Assembly: GCA_930367205.1 (NCBI GenBank)
Contig: OV884015.1
Coordinates: forward strand, 3,224,001 to 3,288,000
From: Acanthosoma haemorrhoidale
Taxonomy: Eukaryota > Arthropoda > Insecta > Hemiptera > Acanthosomatidae
Direction: 5' to 3'
DNA length: 64,000 nt
Part shown: positions 33,921 to 47,200 of the stretch, in pieces
Layout of the letters: each line of letters begins with the position of its first letter
How positions within the stretch are numbered: the stretch's first letter is position 1
Program-made: the position numbers and the translations under genes
The notes under the pieces: generated by a model
What the model saw: the letters and a program-made list of their open reading frames with translations, nothing else
What the model was told of the DNA's origin: nothing
Database searches by the model: none

Positions 33921-36900
33921 ACATTTTTTAGCGAACAGTTATATTAATATAGTTTCTCGCGTCAAGCCCTTAACGTTTAAATAAAAATCTGTATACTTTA
34001 GGCATGTCGGACTGTGTTCACAGATATAAATTCATGGGTGGAAAAAGAGATCCTCAAACGTTTGACAGAATCCGCACAAACTTTATTTCTCACGCCGAAA
34101 ACAACTATCCAGTTGGGATACTCAACCCTTGTGGCGTAATACTCAATACTATAAATAAATATTTATTTATTCAACACGTAGTACTTATGTAATTAATAAC
34201 TCAACTCTTATGGTGTTGTGTGGATTTATTTCATGGTGTGGTCACCACATATCATCTCCAGGGATAGTTTCAACTTTAAAGGTTTAACTGAGAATTCATA
34301 ATGAGCAGGAAAGATTGGTGAAAACTGACTGACCTAAACACATCCACATCAGAATATCAACTGAAGTTTTAGCCCAGTCCTAGATCTCTCACCCCATTTT
34401 ACCAAATTTTCATCTAACCTGAACAGTGGGGAAATTAAATATTTCCTGAAAATACCCACTACAGACAGGGCACCATTACCTCTCTGGTGATGAGTCAGTG
34501 GTGGTGTAGGCTATAGTTGACGTAGGGTCAAGATTTTCTCTTAATATAGGAGTTCGGGAAATCATGAGCTAGTGTGTACAGTAGCCTTGAAGGAGGATTG
34601 TTCTCACCTGCAACGTGATCTGGCAAAGGGTACTTATCTAAGTACGGGTTTTTAATGAAAACCCCTATTGAAAATATTAGTCACTTAAAATTTATTAGCC
34701 AGATATCTGAAAACCATATAAATAAACTTGGCTGACTATATGTTGGACACTTTCCCCCCGTGAGACTAGCGGACGATTTCCACCCCTGTATTACACATAA
34801 TAGCACTTGACATAGCCATGCAAAGCTAACCCCTGATTTTTTCCTGCAAGCCGTATAAACCATGGCGGTTAAGGGATGTTTTTTCGCTTTAAGATCTGCA
34901 CCCTCTAACATGGAACAGATGTTATTAAAGGAGAAATGACACGAATGCTCATCTAATATCTGCGGCATTAGCGAGTCAAATGTCGACCGAAAAGGGCTTA
35001 TCTTAAAGCGGTTCCGTTGTAGGGGAGGAAAAAAACTAAATTTGCATAGGAGGGTGAACTCACCCCCGAGGAACCACTAGCGGGAGTCGTGGCATCCGAA
35101 TGCTAATTTTAACTCGATTTTTTTAGATATTGTCTTCTCTTCGGTATTGTAAGGATCTTATAAAAAAAAGTAAAAAAGCAAAAAAAAAATTAAAGAAGAA
35201 AAGTTAAATATTGTTAATGCGTGGTCGCCATTACTGGTAATTTGTTTGAGCCTGCGGTCTCAGTTACATTTATTAGTTTTCTCTTGGCTGTGTAACTCGA
35301 TCCCCACCTCTTTTTTTGTTAGTTACTTTTACTTTATAATTACTCCCCTCCCCCTCGTCAGTGCTAGGTGTCGGTAATCAGCGGGGGGCGGTTCTTGTCC
35401 TTGGTAATGAGAGAGCCATCCTCCGTCCGTTCGATAACTTCTTCAGAACATACACAATGGCTCAGCTGTGCTATATTTAAGATATAAATGGTATTTATCT
35501 TAGGTGGACCATCTTAGGAAGGCAGTTGTCTTTTGGGCGACACTTTGGTTCTGATTAATTTCATGCAACTGTTTTGTATTCGTATACAGAAAGTGTTTGC
35601 AAGTATAAACTAGGTTATTTATCAGGATCAGTCACTCTAACTCATTTATACACATTGTATTACTTCCTGTGATTATAGCTAGCACATGCACTTGCATAGT
35701 CGACACATTGCTCAAAACAACCCTTTATTGGCCTACATTTTGATTTTTGCGCCAACATCCAAGTTTTATATCCTGTCACAGTGGCTTGTTCCATTGCTAG
35801 GCCATTGGGATCCCAGCACATATCTCATATTAGCACATGGAGACCTTTAATTTGATATTATTGTTTTGGAAAAAGCAATGAACATTACATGTAACTGCGT
35901 GTTAACTAACGAGGATCATATATCAAATGAAATATATTGGTTGAGTGAAGACAGATCAGAAAATTCAGAGTGTTTATTTAAATACTATCCTTCCACAGGT
36001 TCCCTTGAACATTAAGTTCTGAACTAGAAACAAGCAATATCTCAAGTAACCTTGCTGTAAAAATGTAAAACTATAAATCACATCACCACAATTAAAGGTA
36101 CGAAAACGAAGAGAAGCCGTGCCAGATAAATCAGTGACAGATGCCTAGATCGAGGAGGGCTAAATCACTCCAAAAGGGCTATAGGGTGGACAACCCGAAT
36201 CCTCATTTATTCAACACCCTTTAAAGCAATAAGGTAGTGCTTATAGAGCGGCTATAGAGAAACCTTTTTGTAAAATATATTCTTTGCCATTTTTTTCTTA
36301 ATGTATTGCATTTTCTATGAGAGAGCGAGTGAATACAGAACTGTAAATATTTTATGAATGAGATCATTTATCACAATTGCTTATTACCCAATAGTGCATA
36401 TAGTAATTTTATAGTGAAACAATAAACGGAAAAAATAAAAAAATATTTTTACAATAAAATGATGTTGTGTGACGAATCTAACTAAGTTGCATAACTGATT
36501 GGTTTTTGAGGTACCTATGCTCCTAAAGAGTCTCCTTTAGCTTCCTAGTAAGCTCCTCTCGTTTCACGTTACAATTTCCAAATGTCGGAAATTTCATATT
36601 AACCATATTGTTATTCAAAGGTTCAACGTCGCAGAAGTAAATTGTTTGTTTTTTCTATTTTATTCACAGCTGTTATAAAATTTTATAAACTAAAACATCA
36701 CGTCAAATACAAAGTCCAATTCCCGAATCAATTTCACATTTTTTGTGTTAAGACAGAGAGTGAATTGTTGAGAGCAGTAATAGACTAAATGGGGATAAAA
36801 TGAAACTATTTCAAAAGAGGAAGAGATAAATATAAAATATTCCCTATTTCGGAAGTGTTTTCGATCGGGACTCACTTAATTTACCAAGCGTTCCTTCGAG

Positions 36901-39900
36901 CCCCGCCAGTTCCTTATCTTGCAGTGAAGCCGCGCTGGTGTGTGCCAAGGAGCCCTCAAGTCAATTAGAGAGTGTGGACCACAAACAGGAGGGATGAGGG
37001 AGCGGTGGGATTAGTGCGGACGACCACACATGTTTGGACTTAAGGCCTAACTAGGGCAATGAGTTCAATAAATCCGGAGCGGTAATGTTTGCTCATGTGA
37101 GGATGTGTCTGGGGCAAGATAGGACACGGCCGACAAGGCAAACATTCAACGTCTTAGCCAAGGGTACACACTGCTAAGTAGTATTCCCTAAGTCTTCCAT
37201 CCCCTCTCTTCTTCGTCCTCGCCACACGCTTACACGTCTCTCTTGGCTACCCCACAGCATTTGAGGAGGAACTAATGTCTGAAATATTGAGGACGGCTGT
37301 GTCTGCAAAATAATACAATCATTAAAGATCTGTTCAATGAGAACACTTACTTCGCTGGTTAGCTCTGAAGCCCGACCAACAGAATATTTTTCTTTACTTT
37401 CCAAACCCCTTTATTGAAAACAATACAATCTGCTTGTCTAACATTGATAATTGTGATGTAACAATACAATCTCACCTTAGATACATTGCTGGAGCCCCCT
37501 CCTTCCGAGTGGCTCATTGGAGGATAATTTCGACGAGTGTTCCTGGATGAGTTGAGTTGGAAAAGCGTATAGGTTCTCCTGTAATTTGGAAAATGTTAAA
37601 GTTACTAAGTAGGTAACTGTTTGGATTTGCACCAGGCTGGAAGTTGGGTTGCAGACCATAGCTCTAGTCCTTAAAATAAAATAAATCATTTTTATGAGTG
37701 CTGTTTATTTTCTAGTGTGAGGTTTTAGTTGCTATTTAGCAGGCTGTAGAGTTGCAAATCGCCAGCGATGATGATGCTGTTAGGCCTAACACCTTTGAAG
37801 GTTCACTAGATGGGGCTATCACAGTAATGTTTACGACAAACTGAGTGACGAATGGTCTGTAGGAAATAGATTTAAAGCGAATAAGCAAACCGCTGTTCTA
37901 TGTGTAGATGTAATACGGAAAAAATAGAATTTATAAATATAAATCGGTGGTATGAAAGTGTGCAGGTGCCAGGATATGTCCGACAGGCTGTAAGCCGCTA
38001 GTAGACGCTAGACAGAGAACTATAAGCCAAATAAGCCGCTGGAATACGGAGGTGCGACAATTGCCAAAGGAGGTGTTAAAAAGTACTTTTTTACTACAGA
38101 GAAGTAAGACGAAGATATAATGTCAGGGATGACCCTTCCCTTATGTAACCACAAGGCTAGTCCACATTTACTTTATATAATTAGTATTGTAACTTTAATA
38201 AAATTTATTGTTAGTTTTGTTATAATAGATGCGGTAAAAGGAGCTATTCACAGCTGGGGGAAGAAGAGGTCTTCCTCTCCTAAGACTTCATAGTTAGTAT
38301 ATAAATATTGGATATTATTTAACTATTTTGAATCAAAACATATCGCAGTGTATAAAATAAATTCCTCCTATCGGTCACTGCGTCAATTTATTAAAATAAA
38401 TTACTGTGAGTTAGAAGGAATCGGGGCAGTATGAAGTTATTTATATCATCGCGCTATCATATTTCAGTATCACTTTATCCTAATGCAATTTGATAGAGCA
38501 ATAAAATACAGCCACTAATAATAACAAACGTGCAATAAAGTGCCAAGGGTATATGGCCTTGCTGAGCAGTGGACTGTGAACGGTAGCCAAATTAACGGTG
38601 AAGAAGCAGGATTGGAATATGGACAGAAGAGGGTTAGGCATTAGATTCCGGATAGCCTCTGGTATAATCTTTATGAAGATGTAAATATTTGTAGGGTCGC
38701 CTTAACTGAATAAATATTTCAAAATTTAAGTTTCAAATGTGGATTACGCGGCACCGTCCTGATTCCATCATTAATAACGCCGCGGTGGCATGTGCTCGGG
38801 AACAAACGATAGCGCATTCCTATAAAACAAGGACACGCGGGGAGACAATAGACCCACTCCGACACCTAGTCAAATCATTAATTAAACCAACTAGATTTCT
38901 CTGTCTCAGCGATATTGGTTATTGTGCAGACCTCCACCTATCTTAGCCATATCTGGGACTCTGCCTTGTTGTCACAATGATGATCAAGTCCATTGCTGCC
39001 CTATCGTAAACCGTTCTTAACAGTATTTGATTTCATTTAAAACTCTAGTCAACTTTACTCATAGATCCTGCTTGTTTTTACAAATATTGTGAGCTCCAGC
39101 ATCCTATTTTGCTATCTAAAAGTACTCGTATATATTGGGAGGTAGCATTTCTCCTGGATAACTATAGACTGAATGTGACAGGCTCCAGGCCAGGTTGAGG
39201 TGAGGGGAGCCTGGAAACAAATGAAGCTGAATAAATATGGATATTATCCGATTTCACCATCAGACAAATAGAGAGAATTAATCAACAAAAAGAGCCAATG
39301 GGCTAAGTGCTTTTCAACAAACTCCATAGTATAGCCAAGGGACTGATAATTTAGGACTGGCAGACATGAAAAAATTGTTCTGAGTTTACCAACAGTAAGA
39401 CATGCAGAAAGACGACGCATAGGTCTTTACACAATCATAACCGAGAGAATGGAAACACCCTAGCACTCACTCACTGCCTACTGTTAAACATTGACTTAAC
39501 TATTTTTAATTAACACTCACTTTCACACTTTCCATCTTGTGACAGAAATACTGACTGGCACAAATACTTCAAAATTAAAAAAAAAATATATTAAATTGCA
39601 AATAAACCTTAATGAAATGTGTCTGACTATTTCATCTTTATCTTGCTTTTGCTGTTCTTCCTCTTATTGTTTTTTAGCTAAATTTAATCATCACATCCCA
39701 TGGTCGTTTTGAATATACCTTAGTTACAGCACTATAACATTAAAATTTCATGTTGATTGAATACATTTGTTTGTCCTACTGCAGGGGCCCCATCTTACCC
39801 AGAACCGCACGTCTGCCATAGCTCGACCTAGTTTGACTTAGGCCTCAAGCTAAAACTTAGTCTAATATCTTCTAATCTCACTTCTTGAGACTTTCTTCCC

Positions 39901-42010
39901 CTCTTTAGCTTCAGGGTAAAGCGACTGTTTACTGAGAACACCCGCCATATCTTTCAAAACCAGAACAACAAACAACCAGAAAGTAATCATTATTTTTAAT
40001 TATGGATTGTTTGAAATAGCCACACTATCTCTGGGACACTAATTACAGTCCACTGTTAGCTTAATCAAACGTAATTAATCTTAAGACTAATTTAAGGTCT
40101 AGGCAGGATAATTAATTTTTAGACATTGGTCGGTGTTTGATATTTGTTTCAGTTTAGGTATATTTTTGTGGTTTAGCAATGCAGAAAAAAAAACAGCATT
40201 GACCCCCAACGTCAACTTGTGGTTTTCCGGCTTCGGTATGATGTAGCGGTTAATTTTGTAAGCCACTTGAATCAAAGTCAGTCATTTACTGCCATAGTAA
40301 TTAGGAGATTCCTTAGCAATGCTCCTTATATATAGGCACAATATAAAGCTTTCCATCGTACCCTTCTATCTCAGGCACCAGTCTTTCCCTTCTTAGTCAC
40401 ACTCGAAGACATAACGTAAACTAACTTGCAGACCTTAAAATACTACCTTCCTAACTTAAAGTACTTGAGCATAACAGTCATTGGAATGGCAAACAAAGTC
40501 TGACCACATCACAAATCTACTGTCTGATTATCCATGGCTGTGTTTATAGTTTATGTCTTCTCAAAGTTCAGCTCGCTCACAGTTTAGTCACATAAGCATC
40601 TTTTTTTTTTTTTATCCGACTCTGAAAGTATTGTTTTTGGCTTAACCAAGGCATCTTCTAATTGATACTGCATGGTTTTGCTACACTTGTGACATTGTAT
40701 TGAGAAAATATCCTTCGTCTAGCCAAGATTTTGATAGATGGGAGAGGAGGTTCTGACATACACTTATTTTAGGGCTTCATTCGTGTCCTCTAACGATTTC
40801 AATTTCATATTTAATTTCGTAACGCCAACTTTATATTAAAGATAAAATGGCTGACCTGACGAGAAGAAAATTCACAAGGTGAGTCAGTGCTTACTCATTC
40901 ATGATTTGTTTTTTAGATATTCATTGTCTACTTCAGTAGTTGTTAAGTAAATCCACAATTCTTAATTGTGGCAGATCATGAGAGTGAAAAGAGAGTTGAG
41001 GCAATGACCAGGTAACACCCCAGCCCCAGATGTCTGCAGGATGGTACACTGTCTGATGTAGGGGCAGGAAGACTTTAATAAAGGAGATGCTTTATTTAGG
41101 AAAATATCCTTTAAAATATGTGAACAGTTAGGCAAAGTCGCGTGGAAGATCAAAATATACGTTGGTAGGCTTTCAAGAAATTCGAAAATGAAAAGTGAAC
41201 GGATATTTATAAATTGCTAGAGGAAGAAGTTAAAATGACGTGCTGTTGTGGAATTTGAACTGGATAGGCTTCTCTTGATAATTCTGTTTAAGGAAACACC
41301 TCATTATTAGGGTAGCAGTTGAAAAAAATGCCGTATATCAAAATTCGGGACTCGATTGTAGGAATCTGTTCTTTTAAAAATGGTGAAAAAAAAGGAAAGA
41401 AAGGCAATAAGCTGGTGAAATTAGTGTTAGTAGTTTAACAAGTAGGCGGGTATTATCTGGAGCCAATTGGGCCAGGAAATTGGACTGCTCCGCCGGCCTG
41501 GTGCGGCGTCCAGGTAAAGAACCTTTTAGGAAAGTGGCTGTTATTAAACCTAAACAGGACAAATTGTGTATGTCTGGTCTTCTCCTAACGTCACATTCGG
41601 TGATATATTGTCCTTGCTTCAATGTGGGAAAGTCGGGATGCGGTCTCCATATGGGCCTTCTTCCTCCTCCACTTCTGTCCATCCTGAGGGCCAATCAACA
41701 AAAAAATCTTCCCTCCCATTAGTGGAGCTTTCCAAATCGTTTATTATATTAGTTAACAAAAATAATATCAAGGAATCAGTAGTTCCGTGTATTTTTTTTT
41801 TTTGTTATATAATAGCAACTAATGGATGGAACATATCTTGCAAAAACTTTAAATCCTATGGTCCAGAAGTTGTGGTTAGATAAATCTTAGCTATTGGGGA
41901 AAATAGACTAATTTCACAATTTCTCATCTTTACCTGGCTTAGGTTAAATGTTTGGTCGCAGGTGGAGAGTTAGGCGGTTCACCTGAGAACGGAAGTGACT
42001 TTTTGTATTT
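33921..42010. other. Noncoding intergenic DNA
   Basis: Mostly AT-rich, no gene recognised. More GC-balanced patches occur near 34740-35100, 36890-37060, 38730-38940 and 41460-41720. Their short frames show no family motif on either strand. Two overlapping frames at 41374-41883 are out of register with each other and look like chance. Confidence 0.45.
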
Positions 42011-42304
42011 TTGCCACATAAGGAGATGTCACTTCTTGCCACATAAGCAGATGTCACTTCTTGCCACATAAGCAGATGTCACTTCTTGCCACATAAGCAG
42101 ATGTCACTTCTTGCCACATAAGGAGATGTCACTTCTTGCCACATAAGGAGATGTCACTTCTTGCCACATAAGCAGATGTCACTTCTTGCCACATAAGCAG
42201 ATGTCACTTCTTGCCACATAAGGAGATGTCACTTCTTGCCACATAAGCAGATGTCACTTCTTGCCACATAAGCAGATGTCACTTCTTGCCACATAAGGAG
42301 ATGT
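42011..42304. repeat. 25 bp minisatellite, 12 units
   Basis: Twelve units of TTGCCACATAAG(C/G)AGATG..., the last cut to 19 bases. Units differ almost only at one C/G position, in the order G C C C G G C C G C C G. The last unit leads into unrelated sequence at GAGG. Confidence 0.96.
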
Positions 42305-44261
42305 GAGGAATGCAGTGAAATGTGCCAGGAGACAGGATCCATTATCGAAATATCTAAAGGTATAAAACTAATTTTAATAACAAACTGACCGACACCATTG
42401 AAGTGCCAAAAGGCGTAGTGTTTAGACTGCATCACGTTTTGTTTGATCATGTAAGGAATAACTAATGCAGGAGTACATTAAAACAGCAAAGATTTCTGCT
42501 TTATGCCCAAGCTAAGCGGCAAAATAAAATTAGAAAATTTGAATAGTAAGGGCTCAAAGAAAGGAATTTAATGTCAACTCTAGGACAAACCCTTTATTGA
42601 GCTATGAGAGATTTGGTGAAAGGGATAGGTACACACACTGAGAGGAAATAAGAGGCATGGGATGAATCGCAGACAAGGTGGCTGTTAACAACAGACCTGG
42701 AGGACATGTGGTCGGCCATCTTGTCTTCTGCTTCCACCATGTCTTTCAAGCATATCTTTCATGTCTGATCTTTAGTACTTGGCCCTCAAGCCGGGCCTTC
42801 GATTCCAGAGCTGAAGAGAAGCAATTAAACATTCTATCCTAGATCAAAGAGAGACTTCCAAGCAAATAAGAGACGTCTGCCTTTCGTCTTGTAAATCCAC
42901 ATGGATCCGAGAACCTATAATTGAATATGGCACTTGCGCAGACTACCTCACTACTAGCAGATCGAGTTAAAGTTACTTAAATATAGTGCAGTACAATTTT
43001 CTCATAAAACAGTTAGCTCTCATGAGTACTTGGATGTGGACACCACAGGTAGTCAGACATTGACAGGCAGGGCAGAACAAAGGCTATACAATTTGTGAAT
43101 AAATAATTTCTAAGTAGGTTCGGAAGCCGAGAGGTGGCAATCTGGCGAGTGATGGCTGACAGTTGCCAAGTATCCGGTCTGCCCCGAGGCAATCAAGGAG
43201 ACAGCCAGATAATGCTACAAATTATCTCTTCTTTAATAGCCATTCCAACAAGCCTCTAGTTTTTTTAATTTATGTCCATGGTGAAAAAGTTTTACGAATT
43301 TCTATCACGAGAACCTACTGCTGTCGGTTCTTCTATCACTATCCTTCAACTATTCAATATTCTCTATAAGCCATTTATTTTTATTTAAATGATGCAAAGA
43401 AATTGATTTTTTCGTTTAATTACACAGGCCGATAGTTGTTTTTGAGTCGTAATATTTGGAGATGATTTCATATGAATTAGGTAGATTCCTTGAATTCAAA
43501 TATGGCGTTAGTTTTTGCCTGTAAAAAGATGTAACATTTTAGTGCAATATACTGTTCAAGCCCCCAACATGGGAGTGTAGTGTACAATTATGTATGTAAA
43601 TAACCATAAGGGACAAAGACCATACAACCCTATTTTGGGTGTAGGTAGACCCAGGTCCCTAGGTCGGTAGATGTTTTGTCACTTCTAACCCAATGGTGTG
43701 TTTCGTTTCTGCTATGCCAGAAGCACAAGAAGCAAGGATATCTGGCGTGGCCACTTTGCGGATCAAGGAGAAAGTTTAGCATCTTTGAGTCCACACAAAT
43801 CACCCATTGATGTTCATCAAGTCCATCTTCTCCAAGACCAAAGCTATGGGGTTATATTTTTCTTTCATTTTCGCCGAGTGAGCAATTGGTATTGAACCAT
43901 ATTTATTTCTATCGTGTAGAAGGACACATTTCAAACTTTATTTACCTGTGAATAAATATGGAAAATATTCAGGAAATGCCGTTTTATCCAGGAGTCCTCT
44001 AATGTCGTGACAAAATACAAGATTGTCTACTTGAGAGAACAAGTGTAACAGACCCTATTCATTTGTAAATAGTAATTTAGGTTCCTTGTTCCAGCAAATT
44101 TTTTCCCTTCAACCTGGAAGCCAGTAATTCAGAAGCTTCATTTGACAGGTTGAGATCTCTGGTGAGGTCATTTAACACATCCTGGTTGAAACGTTGAGAA
44201 ACTGAAGGCATCCCCTCATAATCACTGCCACCTTCATTAGTATCATAAGACAACACTCAAC
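42305..44261. other. Noncoding intergenic DNA before the satellite
   Basis: No gene or repeat recognised. The open frame 43698-43895 shows no domain. Confidence 0.45.
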
Positions 44262-47200
44262 CTAGGTAGACTTATAACAACATTGAACATGGACGGGAAG
44301 GACCACATAGCCACTAACAGCGTAAGCTACTTAAGAATCGACCTAGCTAGACTTATAACAACATTGAACATGGACGGGAAGGACCACAGAGCCACTAACA
44401 GCGTAAGCTACCTAAGAATCGACCTAGCTAGACTTATAACAACATTGAACATGGACGGGAAGGACCACAGAGCCACTAACAGCGTAAGCTACCTAAGAAT
44501 CGACCTAGCTAGACTTATAACAACATTGAACATGGACGGGAAGGACCACAGAGCCACTAACAGCGTAAGCTACCTAAGAATCGACCTAGGTAGACTTATA
44601 ACAACATTGAACATGGACGGGAAGGACCACAGAGCCACTAACAGCGTAAGCTACCTAAGAATCGACCTAGCTAGACTTATAACAACATTGAACATGGACG
44701 GGAAGGACCACAGAGCCACTAACAGCGTAAGCTACCTAAGAATCGACCTAGCTAGACTTATAACAACATTGAACATGGACGGGAAGGACCACAGAGCCAC
44801 TAACAGCGTAAGCTACCTAAGAATCGACCTAGCTAGACTTATAACAACATTGAACATGGACGGGAAGGACCACAGAGCCACTAACAGCGTAAGCTACCTA
44901 AGAATCGACCTAGCTAGACTTATAACAACATTGAACATGGACGGGAAGGACCACAGAGCCACTAACAGCGTAAGCTACCTAAGAATCGACCTAGCTAGAC
45001 TTATAACAACATTGAACATGGACGGGAAGGACCACAGAGCCACTAACAGCGTAAGCTACCTAAGAATCGACCTAGGTAGACTTATAACAACATTGAACAT
45101 GGACGGGAAGGACCACAGAGCCACTAACAGCGTAAGCTACCTAAGAATCGACCTAGGTAGACTTATAACAACATTGAACATGGACGGGAAGAACCACAGA
45201 GCCACTAACAGCGTAAGCTACCTAAGAATCGACCTAGCTAGACTTATAACAACATTGAACATGGACGGGAAGGACCACAGAGCCACTAACAGCGTAAGCT
45301 ACCTAAGAATCGACCTAGCTAGACTTATAACAACATTGAACATGGACGGGAAGGACCACAGAGCCACTAACAGCGTAAGCTACCTAAGAATCGACCTAGC
45401 TAGACTTATAACAACATTGAACATGGACGGGAAGGACCACAGAGCCACTAACAGCGTAAGCTACCTAAGAATCGACCTAGGTAGACTTATAACAACATTG
45501 AACATGGACGGGAAGGACCACAGAGCCACTAACAGCGTAAGCTACCTAAGAATCGACCTAGGTAGACTTATAACAACATTGAACATGGACGGGAAGGACC
45601 ACAGAGCCACTAACAGCGTAAGCTACCTAAGAATCGACCTAGCTAGACTTATAACAACATTGAACATGGACGGGAAGGACCACAGAGCCACTAACAGCGT
45701 AAGCTACCTAAGAATCGACCTAGCTAGACTTATAACAACATTGAACATGGACGGGAAGGACCACAGAGCCACTAACAGCGTAAGATACCTAAGAATCGAC
45801 CTAGCTAGACTTATAACAACATTGAACATGGACTGGAAGGACCACAGAGCCACTAACAGCGTAAGCTACCTAAGAATCGACCTAGGTAGACTTATAACAA
45901 CATTGAACATGGACGGGAAGGACCACAGAGCCACTAACAGCGTAAGCTACCTAAGAATCGACCTAGGTAGACTTATAACAACATTGAACATGGACGGGAA
46001 GGACCACAGAGCCACTAACAGCGTAAGCTACCTAAGAATCGACCTAGCTAGACTTATAACAACATTGAACATGGACGGGAAGGACCACAGAGCCACTAAC
46101 AGCGTAAGCTACCTAAGAATCGACCTAGCTAGACTTATAACAACATTGAACATGGACGGGAAGGACCACAGAGCCACTAACAGCGTAAGCTACCTAAGAA
46201 TCGACCTAGGTAGACTTATAACAACATTGAACATGGACGGGAAGGACCACAGAGCCACTAACAGCGTAAGCTACCTAAGAATCGACCTAGGTAGACTTAT
46301 AACAACATTGAACATGGACGGGAAGGACCACAGAGCCACTAACAGCGTAAGCTACCTAAGAATCGACCTAGCTAGACTTATAACAACATTGAACATGGAC
46401 GGGAAGGACCACAGAGCCACTAACAGCGTAAGCTACCTAAGAATCGACCTAGCTAGACTTATAACAACATTGAACATGGACGGGAAGGACCACAGAGCCA
46501 CTAACAGCGTAAGCTACCTAAGAATCGACCTAGGTAGACTTATAACAACATTGAACATGGACGGGAAGGACCACAGAGCCACTAACAGCGTAAGCTACCT
46601 AAGAATCGACCTAGCTAGACTTATAACAACATTGAACATGGACGGGAAGGACCACAGAGCCACTAACAGCGTAAGCTACCTAAGAATCGACCTAGGTAGA
46701 CTTATAACAACATTGAACATGGACGGGAAGGACCACAGAGCCACTAACAGCGTAAGCTACCTAAGAATCGACCTAGCTAGACTTATAACAACATTGAACA
46801 TGGACGGGAAGGACCACAGAGCCACTAAAAGCGTAAGCTACCTAAGAATCGACCTAGGTAGACTTATAACAACATTGAACATGGACGGGAAGGACCACAG
46901 AGCCACTAACAGCGTAAGCTACCTAAGAATCGACCTAGGTAGACTTATAACAACATTGAACATGGACGGGAAGGACCACAGAGCCACTAACAGCGTAACC
47001 TACCTAAGAATCGACCTAGGTAGACTTATAACAACATTGAACATGGACGGGAAGGACCACAGAGCCACTAACAGCGTAAGCTACCTAAGAATCGACCTAG
47101 GTAGACTTATAACAACATTGAACATGGACGGGAAGGACCACAGAGCCACTAACAGCGTAAGCTACCTAAGAATCGACCTAGGTAGACTTATAACAACATT

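Noticed and set aside
42229..42450. - strand frame running into the 25 bp minisatellite
   Set aside because: Its last third is just the repeat translated; the rest has no domain.
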